In this document: piece by piece, positions 43,769 to 50,505 of the stretch | How the letters are laid out: every line of letters begins with the position of its first letter | Position numbering within the stretch: the first letter of the stretch is position 1 | Assembly (NCBI GenBank): GCA_024413595.1 | Contig: JAKSUC010000004.1 | Span: forward strand, 74,555-125,059 | Source: Bacteroidales bacterium | Lineage (GTDB): Bacteria > Bacteroidota > Bacteroidia > Bacteroidales > UBA3824 | Reading direction: 5' to 3' | DNA: 50,505 nucleotides | The notes under the pieces: generated by a model | Told to the model about the DNA's origin: nothing | Database searches by the model: none | Seen by the model: only the letters and a program-made list of their open reading frames with translations | Program-made: the position numbers and the translations under genes

Positions 43769-44974
43769 TTATTTACTATAAGTATTGCCAGGGTATGCTT
43801 TTAATCCTTCTTCAAGACATTTTAAAGCCTTTTCAAGATATTCGCAATTATTTACGTAAGCAAGACGTACTTCATTTTTACCTAATCCTTCAGTAGCATA
43901 AAATCCAGCAGCAGGAGCCATCATAACTGTTTGATTTTCATATCTAAAAGTTTCTAGCATCCATTTACAGAATATTTCGCAATCATCAATAGGTAAACGT
44001 GCAATTGTGTAAAAAGCACCTTTTGGCATAGGACAACTTACACCTGGAATTTTGTTTAATCCATTAACTAAACAATTTCTACGTTTTACGTATTCTGCTC
44101 TAACTTCTTGAAAATAAGATTCTGGAGTGTCAATTGATGCCATTCCAACAAGTTGTCCAAAATATGGAGGACTTAAACGAGCTTGTGCAAATTTCATTAA
44201 AGTATCTAAAACTTCTTGATTTTTTGTAACAACAAATCCAACTCGTATTCCACATTCACTGTAACGTTTTGAAGTACTATCGATTAGAATTGCATTTTGG
44301 TCTAATCCTTCGATTTCCATAACAGATGTATGTGTTGTTCCATCGTAACAGAAATCACGATAAACCTCATCTGCAATTATATACAAGTCGTATTTTAATG
44401 CTATATCTCTAATTTGAAGTAGTTCTTCTTTTGAATATAAATATCCAGTTGGATTATTAGGATTTGAAATTAAAATGGCGCGTGTTTTTGGTGTTATTTT
44501 CTTTTCAAATTCACTAATTGGCGGTAATGCAAATCCACTTTCAAATGAGGATTGAATAGGAACAATTTTAACACCAGCCATTGTTGCAAAACTATTATAG
44601 TTAGTGTAATATGGTTCTGGAACAATCATTTCGTCGTCAGGATCCATTGTGCTCATTAACACGTATATAAGACCTTCAGAACCACCGAAAGTAACCATTA
44701 TCTGGTTATAATTTACATTTATTCCTATTGAAGCATATTGTTTTGCAAGTGCTCTTCTATAAGATTCAAAACCTGCTGAATGACAATATTCTACCACTTC
44801 ACCTTTGTATTCTTTTAATACAGCTAAGGCTTGTTTTGGTGTATGAATATCAGGTTGACCTATGTTTAAATGATATACTTTAACTCCGTTTTTCTTTGCT
44901 TGTTCTGAATACGGTACAAGTTTTCTAATAGGGGAGGCAGGCATAACTTTTCCTGTCTGCGATATTTTAGGCAT
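43769..44974 (-). CDS. Class I/II pyridoxal-phosphate aminotransferase
   Basis: 401 residues of the fold type I aspartate aminotransferase-like group. Cofactor residues are visible: SEGLIYVL helix, NPNNPTG loop with Asn, ADEVYRDF with Asp and Tyr, the Schiff-base Lys236 in DSTSKRYSECG, and the substrate-carboxylate Arg in NEVRLAYV. The SxxK is followed by RYSECGIRVG instead of the usual (S/A)FxxPGxRxG form, which I recall in Bacteroidota relatives. The amino acid substrate cannot be told from motifs; aspartate, aromatic or alanine are all possible. Encoded alone. Confidence 0.9.
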   Translation of the reverse strand: MPKISQTGKVMPASPIRKLVPYSEQAKKNGVKVYHLNIGQPDIHTPKQALAVLKEYKGEVVEYCHSAGFESYRRALAKQYASIGINVNYNQIMVTFGGSEGLIYVLMSTMDPDDEMIVPEPYYTNYNSFATMAGVKIVPIQSSFESGFALPPISEFEKKITPKTRAILISNPNNPTGYLYSKEELLQIRDIALKYDLYIIADEVYRDFCYDGTTHTSVMEIEGLDQNAILIDSTSKRYSECGIRVGFVVTKNQEVLDTLMKFAQARLSPPYFGQLVGMASIDTPESYFQEVRAEYVKRRNCLVNGLNKIPGVSCPMPKGAFYTIARLPIDDCEIFCKWMLETFRYENQTVMMAPAAGFYATEGLGKNEVRLAYVNNCEYLEKALKCLEEGLKAYPGNTYSK

Positions 44975-44994
44975 GACTTTTATTTTCTGTATTT

Positions 44995-45027
44995 AAAATA
45001 GGCTTTAATAAAATTAAAGCCTATTTT
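44995..45027 (-). terminator. Rho-independent terminator of the DUF1573 gene
   Basis: AAAATAGGCTTTAA (44995-45008) pairs with TTAAAGCCTATTTT (45014-45027). On the minus strand it follows the DUF1573 stop codon directly and ends with T's; it also separates it from the aminotransferase gene. Confidence 0.85.
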
Positions 45028-45028
45028 G

Positions 45029-45508
45029 TTAATTATTATTTTGTTGATATAATACGTTACCTTTTATTGATAAAACTACAGGTGAATTTTTTGCATTAGA
45101 AAATACAGTGATAGATTTTGAAAAACTTCCAATTCTTGAAGAGTCGTATTTTACTTTAATCACACCTTTTCCTTTGCATGGTATCGGTTGTTTTGACCAT
45201 TCTGGTGTTGTACATCCACAAGATGTTGATACATTAGATATTATAAGATCTTCTTTTCCTGTATTTACAAATTCAAATTCGTAAGAAATGTCAGAACCAT
45301 TTACTACTGTTCCAAAATTATGGTCGGTATATTTGAACGTCATTTCAACACCATCCACTAATGTTTCTTCAAGTTTTGCTATTGAGTCCGCCGCCGCCGC
45401 TGCTTCAGCTTTTATTTGCTTTTTAGATTTTTTTTGTGCAAATGTGTCGGTGCTAAACACCGTTGTCAATAGCATTGCTATTGCTGTCATCAATAGTACT
45501 TTTTTCAT
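45029..45508 (-). CDS. DUF1573 exported protein
   Basis: 159 residues: signal peptide (MKKVLLMTAIAMLLTTVFSTDTFAQ), a charged Ala-rich stretch, then a DUF1573 domain (about 55-155) of Ig-like ASH/PapD type. Family marks are HNFGTV, YEFEFVNTGKEDL, STSCGCTTPEW and the closing IKGNV. DUF1573 proteins are exported beta-sandwich proteins common in Bacteroidota and proposed to mediate protein contact; function is unproved. The Ala run is coded by a GC-rich triplet repeat (45388-45400), out of keeping with the AT-rich surroundings. Confidence 0.87.
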   Translation of the reverse strand: MKKVLLMTAIAMLLTTVFSTDTFAQKKSKKQIKAEAAAAADSIAKLEETLVDGVEMTFKYTDHNFGTVVNGSDISYEFEFVNTGKEDLIISNVSTSCGCTTPEWSKQPIPCKGKGVIKVKYDSSRIGSFSKSITVFSNAKNSPVVLSIKGNVLYQQNNN

Positions 45509-45598
45509 GATGTTAAAATTATTAATTTATAAATGTTTGATTTATATAATAAACTTAATTCACTATATTTTATTATCTTTTTTAATATTATTTAATAA

Positions 45599-46846
45599 TT
45601 AAAGTGTGTGAATTACTAAACCACTGCGTAATTTGGGTTCAAACCATGTTGTTTTTGGAGGCATAATGTTGCCTGTATCTGCTATATTTAGTAGTTGATC
45701 CATACTTACAGCATACATTGCAAATGCTGCTACCATTTCTCCACTATCTACACGTTTCTTTAATTCTTTTAGACCTCTTATGCCACCTACAAAATCTATT
45801 CTTTTTGAAGTTCTTAAATCTGTAATATTTAAGATTGGTTCTAAAACTTGTTTTGTAAGTATTGTTACGTCTAATACTCCAATTGGATCTGAGTCGTTAT
45901 AAGTTCCTGGTTTTGCTTCAATTCTGTACCAATTTTTATTTAAGTATAGACTCATTTCGTGAAGTTTTGCAGGTTTATAAATTTCGGTACCTTTATTTTC
46001 TACGATAAATGATTGAGAAATTTTGTTTAAAAATTCTTGTTCTGATAATCCATTTAAATCTTTGATTACTCTGTTATAATCCATAATTTTTAATTGATTA
46101 TCAGGGAAAATTACTGCTAAGAAATAATTGTAATCTTCGTTTCCTGTGTGATTTGGATTTTTTGCTTTACGTTCAAGTCCAACGCGAGCAGCTGCTGCTG
46201 TACGATGATGACCATCTGCTACATATAGTGCAGGAACTTTTTCTGCAAATAATTTTTCAATTTTTTTGTTTGTATCACTATCGTTGATTACCCAAAAATG
46301 ATGTCCAAAACCATCAACCGAAGTAAAATCGTATTCTGGAGCTTGATTTTTTACTATATTATTAACTATTTCATCAATTTCTGGAACTGCACGATAGCTT
46401 AAAAACACAGGTTCTGCGTTTGCATTTATTGTGTTGATGTGAACCATACGATCGTCTTCTTTATCTGGACGTGTTAGTTCATGTTTTTTTATTATTTGAT
46501 TTTGATAATCTTCACAAAAAGCTGCACCTGCAATTCCATATTGTGTACGTCCTTCCATTGTTTGGGCGTATATGTAAAATTTAGGTTCGTCTTCTTTAAC
46601 TAACCATTTTTTGTTTTGAAAACTTTCAAAATTTTCAACCGATTTGTTGTATACTATTTTTGAATGTGGATCTGTGTCGGTTGGTAAATCAATTTCTGCT
46701 CTTGTTATATGTAAAAATGATTGAGGATTTCCTTCTGCCATTTTTGCAGCTTCTTGTGTATTCATAACATCGTATGGCAAGCAAGATAGTTTTGCTGCTA
46801 TTTCTTTTGCAGGACGTAATCCTTTAAATGGTTTTACTGTTGACAT
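45599..46846 (-). CDS. DUF1015 family protein
   Basis: 415 residues matching the DUF1015 family: opening VKPFKGLRPAKEIAAKLSCLPYDVMN, the conserved LYVADGHHRTAAAARV block near residue 215, and the C-terminal VGGIRGLKELKKRVDSGE. The DGHHR motif resembles the ParB/sulfiredoxin-like fold, and a relative is described as a serine kinase (SerK type, free-serine phosphorylation by ADP or ATP). That is relevant because serC and serA, for serine synthesis, lie 2-3 kb away, in the same direction. In several Bacteroidota DUF1015 sits beside serA/serC, so a role in serine or phosphoserine metabolism is plausible, but not shown here. Confidence 0.88.
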   Translation of the reverse strand: MSTVKPFKGLRPAKEIAAKLSCLPYDVMNTQEAAKMAEGNPQSFLHITRAEIDLPTDTDPHSKIVYNKSVENFESFQNKKWLVKEDEPKFYIYAQTMEGRTQYGIAGAAFCEDYQNQIIKKHELTRPDKEDDRMVHINTINANAEPVFLSYRAVPEIDEIVNNIVKNQAPEYDFTSVDGFGHHFWVINDSDTNKKIEKLFAEKVPALYVADGHHRTAAAARVGLERKAKNPNHTGNEDYNYFLAVIFPDNQLKIMDYNRVIKDLNGLSEQEFLNKISQSFIVENKGTEIYKPAKLHEMSLYLNKNWYRIEAKPGTYNDSDPIGVLDVTILTKQVLEPILNITDLRTSKRIDFVGGIRGLKELKKRVDSGEMVAAFAMYAVSMDQLLNIADTGNIMPPKTTWFEPKLRSGLVIHTL

Positions 46847-46882
46847 TTTATTTTGTAATTTATTTTTTATCTAATTTAGTTG

Positions 46883-46890
46883 CAAAGTTA
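46883..46890 (-). promoter_or_regulatory. TAnnTTTG promoter box, DUF1015 gene
   Basis: Minus-strand TAACTTTG; predicted leader about 30 bases. The stretch 46891-47080 is very AT-rich; its longest frame (hydrophobic, 46933-47046) looks like chance. Confidence 0.55.
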
Positions 46891-47080
46891 ATAATATTTT
46901 TTAATCGTAAGTTTTTATGTCAAATAATTAATATGAATTACGTTTTTTTTGTATTGATATCAAATGTGTTTTTTGTGTATTTTATAATAAATGTGATTTT
47001 TAAGTTGAATTTTTTTTATTTTATTTTTTTTATATTTATCATATAATTAAGTGTTTATATAAACATTGTATTAAATACAA

Positions 47081-47104
47081 GGTTGAATTTTCTCAGATTC
47101 AACC
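47081..47104 (-). terminator. Terminator of the methyltransferase gene
   Basis: GGTTGAAT (47081-47088) pairs with ATTCAACC (47097-47104). On the minus strand it follows the stop codon by 20 bases; the T tail is weak (TTGTATTT). Confidence 0.6.
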
Positions 47105-47124
47105 GATAAATTCTTTTTTTAATC

Positions 47125-47715
47125 TCAATTTTTCTTTATCAAAGCAATTGCACAAGGCATTCTTCCTTCTACTATTGTATATTCAACATTTTTATAGCCC
47201 AATTGAATAAAGAAATTTTTGTAACTTTCAAAATTAAATTGTCTTGCAAATTTTACTCCTATAAAGGTCAATAATTTAGGCATAAATTTTTGTTTTAAAT
47301 TTATATAAGTTGGTATTATAATCATTCCTCCTTTTTTGCAAACACGCATCAATTCTGATAACGCATTTTCTGGTTTATCTAAAAGATGTATTACATTTCC
47401 TGCAACAACTTTGTCAAATATTTCGTCGGAATATTCAAGTTTATTGATATCAGCTTTATAAATTTCTAAATTGCTGAATTTTACAAGTTTTTTATGTACT
47501 TGTTTTAACATTCCATCAGAAAAATCTGTTGCAATTATTTTTTTACAATTAGGTGCTAAATATTTGGTTATAGAACCAGTTCCACATGCACATTCTAAAA
47601 CATAATCTTCTGATATAATGTTTTTTGCAACTTCTTTACCTATTCCTTTATAAACTTTTCCATTATAAATGGTCTCAAAATAATCATAAAATTTTGATAA
47701 TATATTCCAAATCAT
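47125..47715 (-). CDS. Class I SAM-dependent methyltransferase
   Basis: 196 residues from the ATG at 47715, chosen because MIWNILSKFYDYFETIYNGKVY is a typical opening for this group and the alternative start at 47760 sits at the predicted transcription start. The SAM-binding motif I is LECACGTGSITKYL, followed by an acidic motif (ATDFSDGML), motif (NVIHLLDKPENALSELMRV) and KKGGMIIIP. The sequence is UbiE/MenG-like in layout, so a small-molecule methylation such as quinone or lipid is possible, but the target is not shown. It is followed by the weak terminator at 47081. Confidence 0.85.
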   Translation of the reverse strand: MIWNILSKFYDYFETIYNGKVYKGIGKEVAKNIISEDYVLECACGTGSITKYLAPNCKKIIATDFSDGMLKQVHKKLVKFSNLEIYKADINKLEYSDEIFDKVVAGNVIHLLDKPENALSELMRVCKKGGMIIIPTYINLKQKFMPKLLTFIGVKFARQFNFESYKNFFIQLGYKNVEYTIVEGRMPCAIALIKKN

Positions 47716-47768
47716 AATTGAATTAATTTTTGATACAAAAATAGGTTGTATATTTTGCAAGTCAGTTG

Positions 47769-47776
47769 CAAAGTTA
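47769..47776 (-). promoter_or_regulatory. TAnnTTTG promoter box, methyltransferase gene
   Basis: Minus-strand TAACTTTG; predicted start near 47763, which favours the downstream start codon at 47715. Confidence 0.55.
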
Positions 47777-47795
47777 TAGTTCCTGTAATGACATA

Positions 47796-47832
47796 AAAAA
47801 ACGCTTTCTAAGTTAATAGAAAGCGTTTTTTT
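47796..47832 (-). terminator. Rho-independent terminator of serC-serA
   Basis: ACGCTTTCTA (47801-47810) pairs with TAGAAAGCGT (47817-47826), with A's on the left giving the minus-strand T tail. It ends the serA transcript just upstream of the methyltransferase promoter. Confidence 0.92.
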
Positions 47833-47852
47833 ATAATAATCAAATAAAAATT

Positions 47853-48776
47853 CTATTTGTTAACTTGGAATTTTTTGTTACCAGTTTTGAAGAAATCAAC
47901 AATTTGGTTAGCTGCTGCAAGACCTGCATTGATATTAGCTTCAGCAGTTTGAGCACCCATTTTTTTAGGTGTTGCGAAATAACGACCTTCAAATTTTGAT
48001 TTAAATTCTTCATTAGCATCTGGAGCAATGTCGGTAACGTATTTTAAATCTGTGCGTTCTTCCATTAATTTGATAAGTTCAGCTTCGTTGATAACTTCTT
48101 TACGTGCTGTATTAACAAGAATGGCGCCTTTTTTCATTTGAGAACACATTGCATAGTTGATGCTTTGTTTTGTTTCAGCTGTTGCAGGAATGTGTAATGA
48201 AACTATATCACAATTTTTAAATAATTCTGATTGGTTTGCAACTGCATGAACACCAGCTTCTTCAATAACATTTGCAGGACAGAAAGCATCGTAAGCATAA
48301 ATATCCATACCAAAACCTTTAGCAATACGAGCTACGTTTCTTCCAACTTGACCAAATGCAAGAATACCAAGTTTTTTACCTTTTAATTCTGTTCCTGATT
48401 TTCCATTATAGAAATTACGAACTGCAAATACTAACATTCCAAATACTAATTCAGCAACTGCATTTGAATTTTGACCTGGTGTATTCATAACAACAATTCC
48501 GCGTTTTGTTGCAGCTTCTAAATCTACATTGTCGTAACCTGCACCTGCACGTACAACGATTTTTAAGTTTTTACCAGCAGCCATAACTTCGTCTGTAACT
48601 TTGTCACTACGAATTATTATAGCGTCTGCATCTGCAACTGCATCTAATAATTGTTGTTTGTCGGTATAATTTTCAAGTAATTTAAATGTGTTACCTGATT
48701 TTTCAACTATATCTTTTATACCATCTACTGCTTGTTTTGCAAATGGTTTTTCTGTTGCTACTAATATTGTTGACAT
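47853..48776 (-). CDS. serA: D-3-phosphoglycerate dehydrogenase, Bacteroidota type
   Basis: 307 residues, a short D-2-hydroxyacid dehydrogenase without ACT domains. It would oxidise 3-phosphoglycerate to 3-phosphohydroxypyruvate, the first step of serine synthesis. The substrate loop VVRAGAGYDNVD (74-85), Rossmann glycines GILAFGQVG (137-145) and catalytic Arg225 (NTARKE) are clear. The place of the usual catalytic His and Glu reads DIAPDANEE...ATPKKMGAQTAEA, so the His of TPHIGAxT is replaced by Lys (271-272). Bacteroidota SerA proteins share this KKMGAQT form. It follows serC by 100 bases on the same strand, which supports the assignment. Confidence 0.9.
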   Translation of the reverse strand: MSTILVATEKPFAKQAVDGIKDIVEKSGNTFKLLENYTDKQQLLDAVADADAIIIRSDKVTDEVMAAGKNLKIVVRAGAGYDNVDLEAATKRGIVVMNTPGQNSNAVAELVFGMLVFAVRNFYNGKSGTELKGKKLGILAFGQVGRNVARIAKGFGMDIYAYDAFCPANVIEEAGVHAVANQSELFKNCDIVSLHIPATAETKQSINYAMCSQMKKGAILVNTARKEVINEAELIKLMEERTDLKYVTDIAPDANEEFKSKFEGRYFATPKKMGAQTAEANINAGLAAANQIVDFFKTGNKKFQVNK

Positions 48777-48807
48777 TTTTTATTTTTTAATGAAGTTTAT
48801 AAAATAA

Positions 48808-48853
48808 GAAAACGGAAACGCCTTTTATTTACTTAATTGACGTTCCCGATTTC
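48808..48853 (-). promoter_or_regulatory. Hairpin in the serC-serA intergenic region
   Basis: The 13-base arms 48808-48820 and 48841-48853 pair with one mismatch and, in the transcribed minus-strand RNA, one G-U pair in place of a mismatch. The loop is 20 bases and no T run follows. It could be an mRNA processing or stabilising hairpin, or a weak attenuator setting the serC to serA ratio. Confidence 0.5.
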
Positions 48854-48876
48854 TTCATAATTTAACTATTTTAAAA

Positions 48877-49944
48877 TTAATTTTGTTTTTCAAAATCTTT
48901 CATAGCTTGAACTAAAGCGTCAACGCTTTCTTCTGGAAGTGCATTGTAAAGAGAAGCTCTAAATCCACCAACAGAACGGTGACCTTTAAGACCAACCATG
49001 TTTCTTTCTTTTGTAAAATCGATAAATTTAGCTTCTAGATCTTTGTATTCATCGTTCATTACAAAACAAACGTTCATTCTTGATCTTGAGTCTGCTTGTG
49101 CTGTACCTTTGAAAAGACGGTTGCGATCAATTTCATCATAAAGTTTTGTTGATTTTGCAATAGCGTTCTTTTCCATTTGTTTAACACCACCGTTTTGTTT
49201 AATCCATTCAAGAGTTTTTACAGCTGCAAAAATTGGAACACATGGAGGTGTGTTAAACATAGAGTTTTTGTCGATATGTGTTTTGTAGTTAAGCATTGTA
49301 GGAATTGCTCTGTCAACTTTACCAAGTAAGTCGTCTTTTACAATTACAAATGTAACACCAGCGCATGCTAAATTCTTTTGAGCACCACCGAAAATCAAAC
49401 CGTATTTGCTAACGTCTAAAGGACGGCTGAAAATATCAGAACTCATGTCGGCTACAACAGGAATAGGGCTATCGTAATCGAATAATTGTTCTGTACCATA
49501 GATTGTGTTGTTTGTTGTAATGTGCATATAATCACAATCTGTTGGAATTGTAAATCCTTTTGGAACGTATGTAAAGTTTGCTTCTTTGCTGCTGATGTGG
49601 TCATCAACTTCACCAAATAATTTTGCTTCTTTTGCTGCTTTTGATGCCCATGTACCTGTGTTAACATAAAAAGCTTTTGTACGCAAGAGGTTCATTGGAA
49701 CCATAGCAAACTGTAAGCTTGCACCGCCACCTAAGAATACTACAGAATATCCGGAAGGAATGTCAAGAACTTCTTTGAATAGCGCTACGGCTTGGTTCAT
49801 TACGGCGTCAAAAGATTTGTCTCGGTGTGACATACACATTAAGGATATGCCTGTGCCGTTAAAATCGTTGATTGCCTTTGCGGTTTCTTCTACTGTGTAA
49901 TCCGGCAGAATTGACGGACCTGCGAAAAAATTGTGCTTTTTCAT
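48877..49944 (-). CDS. serC: Phosphoserine aminotransferase
   Basis: 355 residues. Converts 3-phosphohydroxypyruvate and glutamate to phosphoserine and 2-oxoglutarate, the second step of serine synthesis, and can serve in pyridoxal-phosphate synthesis. Family marks are [11 protein letters not shown] at the start, the cofactor loop GGGASLQFA, and [26 protein letters not shown] ending with the Schiff-base Lys190, then NLACAG and [18 protein letters not shown] near the end with the phosphate arginines. It is the first gene of the serC-serA operon. Codons at its start are less AT-biased than neighbouring genes. Confidence 0.95.
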   Translation of the reverse strand: MKKHNFFAGPSILPDYTVEETAKAINDFNGTGISLMCMSHRDKSFDAVMNQAVALFKEVLDIPSGYSVVFLGGGASLQFAMVPMNLLRTKAFYVNTGTWASKAAKEAKLFGEVDDHISSKEANFTYVPKGFTIPTDCDYMHITTNNTIYGTEQLFDYDSPIPVVADMSSDIFSRPLDVSKYGLIFGGAQKNLACAGVTFVIVKDDLLGKVDRAIPTMLNYKTHIDKNSMFNTPPCVPIFAAVKTLEWIKQNGGVKQMEKNAIAKSTKLYDEIDRNRLFKGTAQADSRSRMNVCFVMNDEYKDLEAKFIDFTKERNMVGLKGHRSVGGFRASLYNALPEESVDALVQAMKDFEKQN

Positions 49945-49998
49945 TGTGTTTATTTTTTTATAAATGTCGTTTTTTTTAACGGTTATTTTCTATTTTAT

Positions 49999-50011
49999 CC
50001 GCGTTGCGCGG
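49999..50011. other. GC-rich hairpin upstream of serC
   Basis: CCGCG-TTG-CGCGG, a perfect five-pair hairpin in very AT-rich DNA, 55 bases before the serC start. In the plus direction it is followed by TCTTTTAATTTTTTT, like a terminator, but no plus-strand gene precedes it. In the minus direction it may lie in the serC leader. Confidence 0.5.
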
Positions 50012-50359
50012 TCTTTTAATTTTTTTGCAAATATGCAAATAAGTTTTCTATCAAACTAAAATTTTTTAATTATTTTAATATGAATTATTTTTTTTATCAA
50101 TTTTTAAGTGTTTTTACTATTTTAAATTCATTTTGTGTTATAATTCTCTTTTTATTTTTAATTTGTTTTTTTTAAAATTTATAGTTGTTGTGCGTTCTTT
50201 TTAGTAAAAATTGACGTTTTATTACGTTTTTTTAGGTCGATTTTTATGAAAAATTGCTGTTTTTAGCTCAAAAAAATTAAAAAAAACATATTTTTTCATT
50301 TTTTAAATGTTTCATTATTAGTAAAATGAAAAAAAAATGAATTTTTTTTCGATAAAAAT
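50012..50359. other. Long AT-rich stretch without a gene
   Basis: About 350 bases of T-rich sequence between serC and the tRNA. No convincing reading frame is seen. There is a 12-base inverted repeat, TTTTTTCATTTT (50291-50302) / AAAATGAAAAAA (50323-50334), of uncertain meaning. No exact TAnnTTTG box for serC was found here; TTGCATATTTGC (minus strand, around 50030) is one base off. Confidence 0.5.
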
Positions 50360-50390
50360 TTTGGTGATATAGAAATCTGTTATACTTTTG
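50360..50390 (+). promoter_or_regulatory. Full Bacteroidota promoter for tRNA-Lys
   Basis: TTTG (50360-50363), 19 bases, TACTTTTG (50383-50390). Both elements and the spacing match the Bacteroidota consensus. The tRNA starts about 60 bases after the predicted transcription start. Confidence 0.75.
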
Positions 50391-50454
50391 CAACGTCAAA
50401 AAACAAATGACACACGCTTTTTGAAGTGATTTTTTAATCCGTAATATTTCGGTC

Positions 50455-50505
50455 GACTAAGTAGCTCAGCTGGTAGAGCACATCCCTTTTAAGGATGGGG
50501 TCCTG
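50455..50505 (+). tRNA. tRNA-Lys (UUU), cut by the window end
   Basis: Acceptor strand GACTAAG (50455-50461), then TA and D arm GCTC...GAGC. The anticodon stem CATCC (50481-50485) pairs with GGATG (50493-50497) around the loop CTTTTAA, so the anticodon is TTT (50488-50490). The T arm and 3' acceptor strand lie beyond the window. Confidence 0.93.

Noticed and set aside
46933..47046. Small hydrophobic plus-strand frame
   Set aside because: It is made of T-rich sequence, has no promoter box and looks like chance in AT-rich DNA.
47052..47063. Palindrome GTTTATATAAAC as an operator
   Set aside because: It lies between two genes that both end or start far away, and AT palindromes of this length are expected by chance here.
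50281..50340. Possible terminator at the 12-base AT inverted repeat
   Set aside because: Its arms are only A and T plus one C/G pair with a 20-base loop; too weak, and no gene precedes it.

Overview
The window comes from a very AT-rich member of the Bacteroidota, most likely Bacteroidales. Four things point there. Many genes have the Bacteroidota -7 promoter box TAnnTTTG shortly upstream. Classical Shine-Dalgarno sites are rare; the two full AGGAGG sites found are in front of corA and an AsmA-like gene. One secreted protease carries a type IX secretion (T9SS) C-terminal sorting domain. The families seen (DUF3857/transglutaminase-like, GT3 glycogen synthase, thioester-less alpha-2-macroglobulin, WbqC, short SerA with SerC) are typical of the phylum. 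The window is chromosomal core and housekeeping sequence. It has one decayed mobile-type gene and no CRISPR array, prophage or rRNA.

Layout. 1-8.0 kb (+): ABC-F ATPase, DUF3857/transglutaminase-like protein, ornithine carbamoyltransferase, then corA with an unusual leader and a B12-binding radical SAM protein. 8.0-13.9 kb (-): a 1960-residue alpha-2-macroglobulin-like protein. 14.0-20.5 kb: surE, a lipoprotein, a DUF3108 protein, a candidate small RNA or attenuator, a glycosyltransferase, a putative outer-membrane protein and a hybrid histidine kinase. 20.7-21.6 kb: a broken PD-(D/E)XK nuclease/transposase-type gene. 21.8-25.7 kb: a Na/Pi cotransporter and a three-gene cassette of lipoprotein, TIR-like membrane protein and lipoprotein. 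25.8-28.7 kb: a membrane polyferredoxin with a Tat-lipoprotein aldo/keto reductase. 29.0-38.9 kb: glycogen synthase, SGNH hydrolase, WbqC, an AsmA-like protein and a C25 (gingipain-type) protease. 39.0-50.5 kb: mdh, ruvX-def-BI1, mutT-cysE, a small membrane protein, an aminotransferase, DUF1573, DUF1015, a methyltransferase, serC-serA and a tRNA-Lys cut off by the window end.

The strongest lead is the corA leader (5131-5277). A good TAnnTTTG promoter is followed by a 15-codon open reading frame, MDEDPYNLENYKFFS, and then an ACCTCCT/AGGAGGT pair that could hide the corA ribosome binding site. Acidic residues plus proline right after the start codon are the feature by which enterobacterial MgtL senses low Mg2+. 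Salmonella corA also has a short leader ORF, corL. This looks like an independently built Mg2+-sensing leader peptide in Bacteroidota. The second lead is the 23.7-25.7 kb cassette, where a cytoplasmic TIR-like domain is tied through one membrane helix to an outward domain that resembles both flanking lipoproteins.

All calls come from reading the sequence. Family names rest on recognised motifs, not on database searches. RNA structures were paired by hand and were not scored for energy.
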